Shown here: positions 37,354 to 46,651 of the stretch, piece after piece | How positions within the stretch are numbered: the first letter of the stretch is position 1 | How the letters are laid out: each line of letters opens with the position of its first letter | Assembly: GCA_963777895.1 (NCBI GenBank) | Contig: CAVZSF010000002.1 | Location: 371,191 to 435,190 of the forward strand | Source: UBA2241 sp963777895 | Lineage (GTDB): Bacteria; Actinomycetota; Thermoleophilia; UBA2241 | Length of the DNA stretch: 64,000 bases | Direction of reading: 5' to 3' | Position numbers and translations under genes: made by a program | The notes under the pieces: generated by a model | The model's input: the letters and a program-made list of their open reading frames with translations, nothing else | Told to the model about the DNA's origin: nothing | Databases searched by the model: none

Positions 37354-37359
37354 GGGAGA

Positions 37360-37400
37360 GGGGCGCCGGGCCGAGTGAAGCTCTGCCGGCCCGGCGCCCC
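37360..37400 (+). terminator. 14-bp GC hairpin after rny
   Basis: GGGGCGCCGGGCCG (37360-37373) pairs exactly with CGGCCCGGCGCCCC (37387-37400) around a 13-nt loop, starting 6 nt after the rny stop. It has no T-run. No promoter is obvious between it and miaB 31 nt later, so it may be a processing or partial terminator hairpin. Confidence 0.6.
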
Positions 37401-37431
37401 ATCCGTCTCACCGCTCTCGAGGCACAGCGTC

Positions 37432-38841
37432 ATGCCGAGCTACTACCTGCGCTCGTTCGGCTGCCAGATGAACGAGCACGACGCGGAGCGTATCCGCTAC
37501 CTGCTCGAAGCAGAGGGCTACGAGCCCGTGCCCGAGCCCGACGACGCCGACGTGCTCGTCTACAACACCTGCACGGTGCGCGAGAGCGCGGCCGAGCGTC
37601 TCGCGGGTCATCTGGGGACGGCGGCCCGGCTGAAGAGGGAAGACCCGGGCCGCATCGTCCTCGTGACCGGCTGCCTGCCGCAGGCCGAGCAGGCGGCGTT
37701 CTTCACCCGGTTCCCCTTCGTCGACGGCGCGCTCGGGCCCCAGAACGTGCACCGGCTGCCCGAGCTGCTCGAGGCGGCCGTGCGGCCCGCCGGCGACGCC
37801 GGCCGCGCGCAGGGCCCGTCCGCCGCTCGCCGCCCCGCGACAGGCTTCTTCCATGACGGTCCGCGCCTGAGCGGCGCGCTGCGCGCCCGCCGGGCGCGCC
37901 CGTATCAGGCCTGGGTCCAGGTCATGTCGGGGTGCACCAACTTCTGCTCCTACTGCATCGTCCCCTACGTCCGCGGCCCCGAGCGCAGCAGGCAGCCCGC
38001 CGACATACTGGCCGAGGTGCGAGCCCTCGCCGCCGACGGCGTTCGCGAGGTCACCCTCCTCGGCCAGAACGTCAACTCCTACGGCCATGACCTCCCGGAG
38101 GGCGCGAGCGACTTCGCTGCGCTCCTGCGCCTGCTCGACGCCGAGGGCGGGGTGCCACGGCTGCGCTTCATGACGTCGCACCCCAAGGACCTCTCAGACG
38201 AGCTCGTGGGCGCCGTCGCCGAACTCCGCTCGGTCTGCGAGCACGTGCACCTGCCGCTGCAGTCGGGCTCGGACAGCGTCCTCAGAGTGATGCACCGCTC
38301 CTACACTGCCGAGCGTTTCCTGGAGCGCGTCGCCGCCCTGCGCCGCGAGGTCCCCGGCGTCGCGGTCACCACCGACCTCATCGCGGGCTTCCCCGGTGAG
38401 ACCGCCGACGACTTCGCGGCGACCGTCGCCGCGGTTGGCGAGGCGGCCTTCGACGGCGCCTTCACGTTCGTCTTCTCACCCCGTCGCGGCACCAAGGCCG
38501 CGGACCTGCCCGGCCACGTTCCCGAGGCGGTCGCCCGGGAGCGCGTCGAGCACCTCATCGCGCTCACGCAGGAGCTGGCGCTGGCGAGCCACCGGCGCTG
38601 GGTGGGGAAGAGGGTGGAGGTCCTGGTCGAGGGTCCGAGCCGGCACGGGGACGGCAGGCGAGGGCGCACGCGCCAGAACGTGACCGTCAACTTTGGCGGG
38701 CAGGCGGCCGCGGGTACACTAGTCGAGCTGGAGGTCATCGCAGCGACCTCCACGACGCTCACAGGGCGGATCGTGGAGGACGAGCAGGGAGGCGGCCATG
38801 CAGGGATGTATCTGTCCGCACCCCCCGCTGCTGATCCCTGA
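37432..38841 (+). CDS. miaB: tRNA-2-methylthio-N6-dimethylallyladenosine synthase
   Basis: MiaB is a radical-SAM enzyme that adds a methylthio group to i6A37 of tRNA, acting after MiaA. The 469-residue protein has RSFGCQMNEHDAERI, NTCTVRESAAER, the radical-SAM motif CTNFCSYC, RGPERSR, and a C-terminal TRAM domain. ATG 37432 gives the family N-terminus (PSYYLRSFGCQMN); earlier in-frame starts lie in the hairpin. miaA, which makes its substrate, follows two genes later. It overlaps the next gene by 44 nt. Confidence 0.95.
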   Translation: MPSYYLRSFGCQMNEHDAERIRYLLEAEGYEPVPEPDDADVLVYNTCTVRESAAERLAGHLGTAARLKREDPGRIVLVTGCLPQAEQAAFFTRFPFVDGALGPQNVHRLPELLEAAVRPAGDAGRAQGPSAARRPATGFFHDGPRLSGALRARRARPYQAWVQVMSGCTNFCSYCIVPYVRGPERSRQPADILAEVRALAADGVREVTLLGQNVNSYGHDLPEGASDFAALLRLLDAEGGVPRLRFMTSHPKDLSDELVGAVAELRSVCEHVHLPLQSGSDSVLRVMHRSYTAERFLERVAALRREVPGVAVTTDLIAGFPGETADDFAATVAAVGEAAFDGAFTFVFSPRRGTKAADLPGHVPEAVARERVEHLIALTQELALASHRRWVGKRVEVLVEGPSRHGDGRRGRTRQNVTVNFGGQAAAGTLVELEVIAATSTTLTGRIVEDEQGGGHAGMYLSAPPAADP

Positions 38842-39589
38842 GATCGGCCGCGGGTCACTCGACGAGGTCGCGGCCACCGTCCGCGGCATGGAGACCTTGG
38901 CCCGCGACGTTGGCGAACCCGACACCGTGATCGTCGTCTCGCCACACACGCCCGGGTACGCGGACGTCCACATCGTCAAGACGGCCGCGCATCTCACAGG
39001 GGACTTCGGCGCCTTCGGCTGCCCCGAGATCTCGTTCAGCTACGAGAACGACACCGCGTTCGTCGACCTTCTGCTCGCCCTCGCCGGCGGCGACGGCGGC
39101 GTGGCGCTCGCGCCCGGTGAGGGGGACATCCTCGATCACGGCGTGCTCGTGCCGCTGAGCTTCCTGCGGCCGCAGCGGATCGTCTCCCTCTCGATCGTCT
39201 CGCCCTATCGCCCGCATCGCGCCCTGGGCCGCCTCGTGCGTCGCTGCGCCGAGGAGCTCGGCCGCGACGCCCTGTTCCTGGCGTCCGGGGACCTCTCGCA
39301 CCGCCTGATCCCGTCGGCGCCGGCCGGCTACGACCCCCGGGGGAAGGTCTTCGACGAGACGGTCGTCGACCTTCTGCGCGTGGGGGACTTCACCGCCCTT
39401 GCCTCCCTCGACAAGGCGCTCATCAGCGGAGCCGGCGAGTGCGGGCTGCGCTCGCTCATCGGCCTGGGCGGCTTTCTCGGCGACGACGCCGTCAAGGACC
39501 CGACCGTCTACAGCTACGAAGGGCCGTTCGGGGTGGGGTATCTCGTGGCGCGATTCGGTGCTTTGGACGAGCACCAAACCGGGACGTGA
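38798..39589 (+). CDS. amrB: MEMO/LigB-fold protein (AmmeMemoRadiSam system B)
   Basis: A 263-residue protein of the MEMO1 family, related in fold to extradiol dioxygenases. The metal-type histidines are visible in CPHPPLLIPE, VSPHTPGYAD and GDILDHGVLVP. In many bacteria and archaea this family is coded with an AMMECR1 protein and a radical-SAM protein as the AmmeMemoRadiSam set, whose reaction is unknown. Here the AMMECR1 gene follows with a 1-nt overlap. No third member is in the window. Confidence 0.85.
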   Translation: MQGCICPHPPLLIPEIGRGSLDEVAATVRGMETLARDVGEPDTVIVVSPHTPGYADVHIVKTAAHLTGDFGAFGCPEISFSYENDTAFVDLLLALAGGDGGVALAPGEGDILDHGVLVPLSFLRPQRIVSLSIVSPYRPHRALGRLVRRCAEELGRDALFLASGDLSHRLIPSAPAGYDPRGKVFDETVVDLLRVGDFTALASLDKALISGAGECGLRSLIGLGGFLGDDAVKDPTVYSYEGPFGVGYLVARFGALDEHQTGT

Positions 39590-40143
39590 TGGAGGAGCCC
39601 GACGGCCCCAGCGCGTCCGGCGAGGTGATGGGCCCGGCCGATTACGCGCTCTCTTGTGTCAGCGCGTTCGTGCGCGGAGCGCCGGTGCCGGAGCCGCCCG
39701 CCCACGATCTCTTCCGGCGGCGGGCGGCCTGTTTCGTCTCGCTCAAGAAACACGGCGACCTGCGCGGGTGCATCGGCACTCTCGCCCCTGCGGAGCCGGA
39801 CCTCGGCCGGGAGATCGCGCGCAACGCTCACTCGGCCGCCTTTCAGGATCCGCGTTTTGCCTCTGTGAAGCCCGCGGAGCTCGAAGCGCTCACGTGCTCG
39901 GTCGACGTGCTGAGCGAGCCCGAGGACTGCCGGCTGGAGGATCTCGATCCGTCTCGCTACGGGGTGATCGTCGCCCTCGGTTTCCGGCGTGGCGTCCTGC
40001 TCCCAGACCTGCCCGGCGTGGACACGGTCGAGGCGCAGGTGGGCATCGCGCTGCAGAAGGCGGGGATCTCCCCCGACGAGCCGTTCGCGGTCGAGCGCTT
40101 CACGGTGGACCGGTATCGGCAGGGGGACGCGTCGTCGTCGTGA
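39589..40143 (+). CDS. amrA: AMMECR1 domain protein (AmmeMemoRadiSam system A)
   Basis: A 184-residue AMMECR1 protein. The six-residue family motif LRGCIG is at about residue 60, with CFVSLKKHGD before it and RNAHSAAFQDPRF after it; the C-terminal part ends in the typical ERFTVDRY. Its biochemical role is unknown, though the fused human and archaeal forms are tightly conserved. The ATG shares one base with the amrB stop, and its stop overlaps the miaA GTG by 4 nt. Confidence 0.88.
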   Translation: MEEPDGPSASGEVMGPADYALSCVSAFVRGAPVPEPPAHDLFRRRAACFVSLKKHGDLRGCIGTLAPAEPDLGREIARNAHSAAFQDPRFASVKPAELEALTCSVDVLSEPEDCRLEDLDPSRYGVIVALGFRRGVLLPDLPGVDTVEAQVGIALQKAGISPDEPFAVERFTVDRYRQGDASSS

Positions 40144-41144
40144 GCGGGCCTTCCCGGGGCCCTGGCACGACCGCGGTCCGGGTCGGCGACGAGCCGACGC
40201 CCGTCGTCGCCCTGTTCGGTGCTACCGGCCTCGGCAAGACCGAGGTCGCCGTCCGTCTTGCGGAGCTGCTCGCCGCCGAGGTCGTCGCCGCCGACGCGAT
40301 GCAGGTGTACGAAGGCCTGCCCGTCCTGACGAACCAGCCCCACCGCGACCTGCGTGACCGCGTGCGCTACCACCTCGTGGGCGTCGTGCCGCCGCAGCAG
40401 TCGTTCTCGGTACACGAGTACGCCGTGATGGCGCACGCTGCGATAGAGGAGATCCGCTCACGGGGCACCGCCGTGATCGTCGAAGGTGGGAGCGGTCTGT
40501 ACCTGCGTGCGGCGCTGGGCGACCTCGCCTTCGCGGGCCGGCCCGACCCGCAGGCGCGGCACGAGCTCGAGCGCCTGTGGGCGCGCGACCCGGGCGCGGT
40601 GGTCGACGAGCTCCGCTCGCTCGATCCCGCGACGGTCGCGCGTCTCGACACCGCGAATCCGCGCCGCGTGATCCGCGCCTTGGAGGCGGTGCGGTCACTG
40701 GGCCGGCCGCTGACGGCCGCCGAACGCGGCGGCCTGTGGCGGCCGGCCGAGCGTTACCCACACCGTCTCGTCGCGCTGCAGCCCGACCGCGAGGCGCTGC
40801 GCGAGCGTGTCGAGCGCCGCGTCGACGAGATGCTCGCCGGCGGCGCCATCGAAGAGGTGCGCCTGGCCTGCGCCGCCGGCCCGCTCTCGGCGACGCTGCA
40901 ACAAGCCATCGGGGTGCGCGAGCTGTGCGCCTATCTCGAAGGCGCTCTCACCCTCGGCGAGGCGGCGCGCCTCATGAAGGCACGCACGCGTTCGCTGGTG
41001 CGCCGGCAGCTGACCTGGTTGCGCAAGCTGCCGGCGCCCGAGCGTGTCTCGACCGCCGGCCGCGACCCGGCCGAGGTCGCCGCCGAGGTCGCGGCCGCCC
41101 TCGACCCCCATGGTAGGATGGGCGCTCCCATCGACGAGGGGTAG
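40140..41144 (+). CDS. miaA: tRNA dimethylallyltransferase
   Basis: MiaA transfers dimethylallyl to A37 of tRNAs that read UNN codons. The 334-residue protein has the P-loop GATGLGKTEVAV, DAMQVYEGLPVLTNQP, VEGGSGLYLRA and the tRNA-binding end TRSLVRRQLTWLRK. A short N-terminal extension of about 20 residues comes from the GTG start overlapping amrA; family alignment would allow a later start. It is followed closely by dapF. Confidence 0.94.
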   Translation: MSGPSRGPGTTAVRVGDEPTPVVALFGATGLGKTEVAVRLAELLAAEVVAADAMQVYEGLPVLTNQPHRDLRDRVRYHLVGVVPPQQSFSVHEYAVMAHAAIEEIRSRGTAVIVEGGSGLYLRAALGDLAFAGRPDPQARHELERLWARDPGAVVDELRSLDPATVARLDTANPRRVIRALEAVRSLGRPLTAAERGGLWRPAERYPHRLVALQPDREALRERVERRVDEMLAGGAIEEVRLACAAGPLSATLQQAIGVRELCAYLEGALTLGEAARLMKARTRSLVRRQLTWLRKLPAPERVSTAGRDPAEVAAEVAAALDPHGRMGAPIDEG

Positions 41145-41147
41145 CTG

Positions 41148-42017
<870 letters not shown>

Positions 42018-42018
42018 G

Positions 42019-42040
42019 GGAGAGGCGGGCGCCTCTCCTT
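42019..42040 (+). terminator. Terminator after dapF
   Basis: GGAGAGGC (42019-42026) pairs exactly with GCCTCTCC (42031-42038) around GGGC, followed by TT. It begins just after the dapF stop and 24 nt before the dapL start. Confidence 0.6.
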
Positions 42041-42063
42041 CCCACTAGTATCCTCGGAGGAGT

Positions 42064-43227
42064 ATGCGACTCTCGCAACGCGTCCAGAGCCTGCCGCCCT
42101 ACCTGTTCGCCGAGATCGAGCGTAAGGTCGCGGCGCGGCGCGCCGCCGGCGTGGACATCATCAGCCTCGGCATCGGCGACCCGGATCTGCCGACGCCGCC
42201 ACACGTCGTCGCCGCCCTGAAGCAGGGTGCCGACGACCCTGCGACCCACCAGTACCCGACGAACCGCGGCGAGATCGGCTTCAGAACGGCGGTCGCGCGC
42301 TACTACCGTGCGCGCTACGACGTCGAGCTGGACATCGAGAGCGAGATCGTGCCGCTGCTCGGCGCCAAGGAGGGTGTCGCCCACATCTGTCTCGCGCTGC
42401 TGGACCAGTGGGACGTCTGCCTGGCCGCCGATCCCGGCTACCCGGTGTACACCACCGGACCGCTGCTCGCCGACGGTACGGCGGTCCACCTGCCGCTCGT
42501 TCCCGAGCTTGGGTTCCAGCCTGACCTCGAGGCGCTCGAACCGGCGGTGCTCGCGAAGGCGAAGATGATCTTCGTGTGCTACCCCAACAACCCGACCGGA
42601 GCCGTGATCGAGGACGACTTCTTCACTCGGCTGGTCGCCTTCGCCCGCGCCAACGACCTGATCGTCGTCCACGACAACGCCTACGGCGACATCACCTACG
42701 ACGGCTACGTTGCGCCGAGCTTCTTGGCCACGCCGGGCGCGAAGGAGGTCGGCGTCGAGCTCTACTCGCTGTCGAAAAGCTACAACATGACGGGATGGCG
42801 CGCCGGGGCGATCGTCGGCAACGCGACCGTGGTGGACGCCTTCTGGCGACTCAAGACCAACATGGACTCAGGGATGTTCGGGGCGGTGCAACGCGCGGGG
42901 ACGGCGGCGCTCGACGGTCCGCAGGACTGCGTGCGCGAGATGTGCGGCATCTACGAGCGCCGCCGCGACCTGCTCGTCGAGGCGCTGCGGGGCATCGGCC
43001 TCGACGCACGCCCTCCGAAGGGCACGATCTACCTGTGGGTGCCCGTGCCCGAGGGCCACACGTCCGCGAGCTTCACGGAGCAGGTGCTGAACCAGGCGGA
43101 CGTGATCGTCTCGCCGGGTGCGGCCTACGGCCCCGCCGGCGAGGGCTACGTCCGCTTCTCGCTCACCGTCCCGGACGAACGCCTCGCGGAGGCGGTAGAG
43201 CGCATCGCCGAGCGGGTACGGCTCTAG
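42064..43227 (+). CDS. dapL: LL-diaminopimelate aminotransferase
   Basis: DapL makes LL-diaminopimelate from tetrahydrodipicolinate in one step, bypassing the succinylase route. The 387-residue class I aminotransferase has SLGIGDPDLPTPPHVV, CYPNNPTGA, and the PLP lysine in SLSKSYNMTGWRAG. With dapA, dapB and dapF in the same window the pathway is nearly complete. A related aminotransferase of other specificity is possible, but the context favours DapL. GGAGGAG lies just before the ATG. Confidence 0.88.
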   Translation: MRLSQRVQSLPPYLFAEIERKVAARRAAGVDIISLGIGDPDLPTPPHVVAALKQGADDPATHQYPTNRGEIGFRTAVARYYRARYDVELDIESEIVPLLGAKEGVAHICLALLDQWDVCLAADPGYPVYTTGPLLADGTAVHLPLVPELGFQPDLEALEPAVLAKAKMIFVCYPNNPTGAVIEDDFFTRLVAFARANDLIVVHDNAYGDITYDGYVAPSFLATPGAKEVGVELYSLSKSYNMTGWRAGAIVGNATVVDAFWRLKTNMDSGMFGAVQRAGTAALDGPQDCVREMCGIYERRRDLLVEALRGIGLDARPPKGTIYLWVPVPEGHTSASFTEQVLNQADVIVSPGAAYGPAGEGYVRFSLTVPDERLAEAVERIAERVRL

Positions 43228-43277
43228 CGACAGGACCGGCACAGCGACGAGGCGTCCGCGGAAGCGCGGACGGCACA

Positions 43278-44624
43278 GTGACCAACGGCAAGGGGGCAGG
43301 TCTGGACACGATCAAGGGCACCGGCGAGCGGCCGCGCGCCGTCGTGTTCGCCGTGCTTCCGCCGCAGCGTGGCGAAGGTCCCGACCATCAGGAACAGCTC
43401 GTCGAGATCAGGGAGCTCCTGCGCTCGGCCGATATCGACGACGTCGGCGAAGTCGTGCAGCGCCGCGACCACCCCGACCCGCATTCGTACCTGGGCCGGG
43501 GCAAGATGAGCGATCTCAAGGCGGCCGTGCGCGAGGCTGCGGCGACCGTCGCGGTCTGTGAAGACGATCTCAGCCCCGGCCAGGTCGCCGCCGTGCTGGA
43601 TGCCCTCGACGTCGACGTTCTTGACCGCACCGAGCTCATCCTGAGTGTGTTCGCCAAGCACGCGCACTCGCTCGAAGGGACGCTGCAGGTGCACCTGGCG
43701 CAGCTCGAGTACGAGCTCACGCGCGTGCGCGGCAAGGGTCTGGTCCTGTCGCGCCTGGGCGCCGGCGTCGACATGCGCGGTCCCGGCGAGACGAAGCTCG
43801 AGGTGGACCGTCGCGTGCTCCGGCGGCGCATCCAGACGCTGCAGGGACGGATCGAGCGCATGGCGCAGACGCGGCGCACCCAGAGGGCCCGCCGCGTGCG
43901 CAGCGCCATGCCGCTGATCTCCCTCGCCGGTTACACCAACGCCGGCAAGTCCACCCTCCTGAACGCCCTGACTGATGCCCACGTCTCGGTCGCCGACAGG
44001 CTCTTCGAGACGCTCGACCCGACATCGCGCGCCTTCCGCTTCCACGACCGCGACTACGTCATCACCGACACGGTCGGGTTCATCCGCAAGCTGCCACACC
44101 AGCTCGTCGATGCGTTCGGCTCGACCCTCGAAGAGACGACGCTCGCCGACGTCGTGCTGGTCGTCGCCGACGCCAGCCTCGATGCGGACGAGGTGGCCGC
44201 CCGGCAGGAGACCGTCGCCCAGGTGCTCGACGAGATAGGCTCGCGGGCCCCGCGCCTCCTCGTCTTCAACAAGATCGACCTCGCCGACGAGGCCCGCCTT
44301 GCCAGGCTGCGCGCGCTCTATCCCGAGGCCATGTTCATCGCCGCCGCCACGGGCGAGGGGCTGGAAGGCCTCGAAGGGCGTCTCGCGGCCTTCTTCGACA
44401 GGGCGCTACGGCCGGTCCGCCTGTTGTTTCCCTACGACGCCGGGCACGAGCGCCACCAGCTGCGCGGCGTCGCCAGCGACCTGCGCGAGGAGCACACGGC
44501 CGACGGTGTCGTCGTCGAGGCTCGCCTGCCCGTGGCCGAAGCCGCCCGCTACGCACGCTACGCCGTGCCGCGGCCGGAGGCAGAGCCCGACGCTGCTTCG
44601 CAGGAAGGCTCGGCAGCCGAATGA
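43278..44624 (+). CDS. hflX: GTPase HflX
   Basis: HflX binds the 50S subunit and can split stalled ribosomes. The 448-residue protein has the N-terminal HflX domain (RRDHPDPHSYLGRGK, DLSPGQVAAVLD), the helical linker, and a G domain with GYTNAGKSTLLNAL, DTVGFIRKLPHQLVDAF and NKIDL. GTG 43278 is the first start after the dapL stop and gives a full-length protein. Its stop overlaps the dut ATG by 4 nt. Confidence 0.94.
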   Translation: MTNGKGAGLDTIKGTGERPRAVVFAVLPPQRGEGPDHQEQLVEIRELLRSADIDDVGEVVQRRDHPDPHSYLGRGKMSDLKAAVREAAATVAVCEDDLSPGQVAAVLDALDVDVLDRTELILSVFAKHAHSLEGTLQVHLAQLEYELTRVRGKGLVLSRLGAGVDMRGPGETKLEVDRRVLRRRIQTLQGRIERMAQTRRTQRARRVRSAMPLISLAGYTNAGKSTLLNALTDAHVSVADRLFETLDPTSRAFRFHDRDYVITDTVGFIRKLPHQLVDAFGSTLEETTLADVVLVVADASLDADEVAARQETVAQVLDEIGSRAPRLLVFNKIDLADEARLARLRALYPEAMFIAAATGEGLEGLEGRLAAFFDRALRPVRLLFPYDAGHERHQLRGVASDLREEHTADGVVVEARLPVAEAARYARYAVPRPEAEPDAASQEGSAAE

Positions 44625-45121
44625 TGCCCGAGCAGCCCGCACCGCTGCCCGTACGCCTGCTGAACGAGCGCGCACGGCTGCCGGAGCGCGCCTACGAGGG
44701 CGACGCCGCGTTCGACCTCTGCGCGGCCGAGGACCACGAGATCCCTCCGCTCGGCCGCGCCGTCGTCGGCACCGGCATCGCCCTCGGCCTTCCGCCCGGC
44801 CTGGCGGCCCTCACGCTGCCGCGTTCGGGCCTCGCCGCCCGCCACGGCATCTCCATCGTCAACGCGCCCGGCCTCATCGATCCCGGCTATCGCGGCGAAG
44901 TGCGCATCATCCTCCTGAACACCGACGCGCACGAGGCGTTCGCCGTGCGCGTCGGCGACCGCATCGCCCAGCTGCTCGTCGTGTCGCTCGCATCCGTCAG
45001 GCTCGAAGAAGCAGAAGAGCTTGACGAGACCCACCGCGGCGAGCGAGGCTTCGGTTCGAGCGGCGTACGAGAGCCGTATGAGCCTGGTAGGGCAGAGGGG
45101 GACACGCGTGACCGACGCTGA
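44621..45121 (+). CDS. dut: Deoxyuridine 5'-triphosphate nucleotidohydrolase
   Basis: dUTPase hydrolyses dUTP to dUMP, keeping uracil out of DNA and feeding dTMP synthesis. Of the five family motifs, AFDLCAAED, PRSGLAARHG, NAPGLIDPGYRGE and GDRIAQLLV are clear. The fifth (RGERGFGSSG) has Glu-Arg where Gly-Gly is usual. The protein has 166 residues; the last 15 lie beyond motif five and overlap the Nudix gene. Confidence 0.93.
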   Translation: MMPEQPAPLPVRLLNERARLPERAYEGDAAFDLCAAEDHEIPPLGRAVVGTGIALGLPPGLAALTLPRSGLAARHGISIVNAPGLIDPGYRGEVRIILLNTDAHEAFAVRVGDRIAQLLVVSLASVRLEEAEELDETHRGERGFGSSGVREPYEPGRAEGDTRDRR

Positions 45122-45581
45122 GCAAGGCCGTCCTGACGGCGCCGACAAGCCTACTATTCGTGTCGCAGGCTTTCTCAGGCTCGACGACACGCTGCTCATG
45201 GTCGAGCAGGGCCGCGGCGATGCGCGCTACTGGCTGCTTCCCGGCGGGGGCGTCCGTTTCGGCGAGACGCTGGCACAGGCCCTCGTGCGCGAGATCCACG
45301 AAGAGCTTGCGCTGCGCGTCGGTGTCGGGCGCCTCCTGGCCATCGTCGAGTCGATCTCGCCGGAACCCGACTATCCAAAGCACGTCGTCCATCTGATCTT
45401 CGAGGTCTCCGCGGCTCCGGAAGCAGAGTCGGCGCCCCAGGAGGCGGCGGTCCTCAGCGCACGCTATCTGTCGGAGCACGATCTCGACAGCCTCGACGTG
45501 CGCCCGCCGATAGCCGAGTTTCTCGCCTCGTGTCTCCGCGAGCTGCCGTCCTCGCCGCAGTATCTCGGCCGTCGCTGGTAG
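45108..45581 (+). CDS. Nudix hydrolase
   Basis: A 157-residue Nudix protein. The Nudix box is complete: GGGVRFGETLAQALVREIHE followed by ELAL, fitting Gx5Ex7REUxEExGU. Nudix enzymes cleave nucleoside-diphosphate compounds; the substrate cannot be told. GTG 45108 is chosen because AGAGGGGG lies about 6 nt upstream. It is the last + strand gene before the dif-like site. Confidence 0.88.
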   Translation: MTDAEQGRPDGADKPTIRVAGFLRLDDTLLMVEQGRGDARYWLLPGGGVRFGETLAQALVREIHEELALRVGVGRLLAIVESISPEPDYPKHVVHLIFEVSAAPEAESAPQEAAVLSARYLSEHDLDSLDVRPPIAEFLASCLRELPSSPQYLGRRW

Positions 45582-46017
45582 GCCGGCCCCGGTGAGGGGC
45601 GCCCGAGCAGGGGCATCTCTGCGGCCACAGCATCATGGCTTCACCGACGATCCCGGAGCACCCAGGCTCGAGAGTAACACGCGATAATCTCCGTTATGTA
45701 AAGTAGGAGACTGCGGACCGTGTGGCACACTCTGTGGTTGCCGCGGACTGGTCCCCTCCCCTTCCGGCTCGCTGCGGGATCCGCTTTCTCAGACGTCGCG
45801 ACACGACGCGGCCGTCGCCTTGCTGCAGCACGGGACGAGCGAGGAATGCTCTCGGCGACCGCAGTGGGCGCGGAAGATCCGTCAGGCCGGCCGAGCACCG
45901 GCAGGTGATCGCCGCGAGTGGATCACGGGCGTCCTCCCCGCGGCTCTCGAAGCAGCTTGGGCGTCGCAGGGCTGGACCGGGAAGACGAACGCCTGTTCGC
46001 CTTGCGGTCTTGCTCGC
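45582..46017. other. 436-bp gene-free gap holding the dif-like site
   Basis: This gap separates convergent genes (Nudix + and apt -). Apart from the dif-like site at 45677-45704 I see no gene, tRNA or clear terminator in it. Open frames crossing it are shadows without family similarity. Confidence 0.6.
45677..45704 (+). other. dif: dif-like XerC/XerD recombination site
   Basis: The site is an XerC-side arm ACACGCGATAA, a 6-bp centre TCTCCG and an XerD-side arm TTATGTAAAGT. The XerD arm differs by one base from the Bacillus subtilis arm TTATGTAAACT, and the CGATAAT...TTATGT core fits the actinobacterial dif pattern. The 11-6-11 layout is exact. It sits in a gap between converging genes, and gene direction reverses across it. 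FtsK, which activates recombination at dif, is coded about 17 kb away. Confidence 0.8.
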
Positions 46018-46545
46018 TCAGTACTGGACGAGACTGAAGATGTCGTAGCCCTCGAGCTTGTCGCGCCCATGGAGCGGCAGGAGCTCGACGATGAAGGCGA
46101 GCCCGACGACCTTGCCGCCGAGGCGCTCCACGAGCTCGATCTTGGCGCGCGCCGTTCCGCCCGTCGCCAGGAGGTCGTCGTGCACGAGCACGTTCTGGCC
46201 GGGCTTGATGGCATCGGCATGGATCTCGAGGCGGTCGGTCCCGTACTCCAGCTCGTACTCGGCCGCGATGGTCTCGTACGGCAGCTTGCCGGGCTTGCGC
46301 GCGGCCACGAAGCCGGCGCCGAGGCCGTAGGCGATCGCGGCGCCGAGGATGAAGCCGCGCGCCTCCGCCCCGAGCACCACGTCGACGTGCTTGCCCACGC
46401 CGTATTCGACGATGCGGTCGACGGACTCGCGCAGCGCCTTCGGGTCCTGCAGCAGGGGCATGATGTCGCGGAAGAGGATGCCCTGCTTCGGGAAGTCGGG
46501 GATGTTGCGGATCATCGCGGCCAGGTCGATGGCGCCGTCGCTCAT
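46018..46545 (-). CDS. apt: Adenine phosphoribosyltransferase
   Basis: Apt salvages adenine to AMP with PRPP. The 175-residue protein has IRNIPDFPKQGILFRDIMPL at the start, GAEARGFILGAAIAYGLGAG, and the PRPP motif VLVHDDLLATGGTA. ATG 46545 is chosen; the longer frame upstream runs through a small repeat and is not family-like. It is the first minus-strand gene after the dif-like site, downstream of the MerR gene. Confidence 0.94.
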   Translation of the reverse strand: MSDGAIDLAAMIRNIPDFPKQGILFRDIMPLLQDPKALRESVDRIVEYGVGKHVDVVLGAEARGFILGAAIAYGLGAGFVAARKPGKLPYETIAAEYELEYGTDRLEIHADAIKPGQNVLVHDDLLATGGTARAKIELVERLGGKVVGLAFIVELLPLHGRDKLEGYDIFSLVQY

Positions 46546-46605
46546 GGTCGTCGTCTCCTCTGTGGGATGGTGCGCGCCGCCGGGCTGCGCCGCGACGTCG
46601 CGGAT

Positions 46606-46651
46606 TTCAGCCCTCGGGCCCGTCACGCTTCAGCCCTCGGCCCCGTCACGC
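46606..46651. repeat. 23-bp tandem duplication at the end of the MerR gene
   Basis: Two adjacent copies (46606-46628 and 46629-46651) differ at one position. The copy at 46629-46651 encodes the last residues of the MerR protein (GVTGPRAEA); the other lies mostly beyond its stop, between it and apt. A recent slip duplication is likely. Confidence 0.7.
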
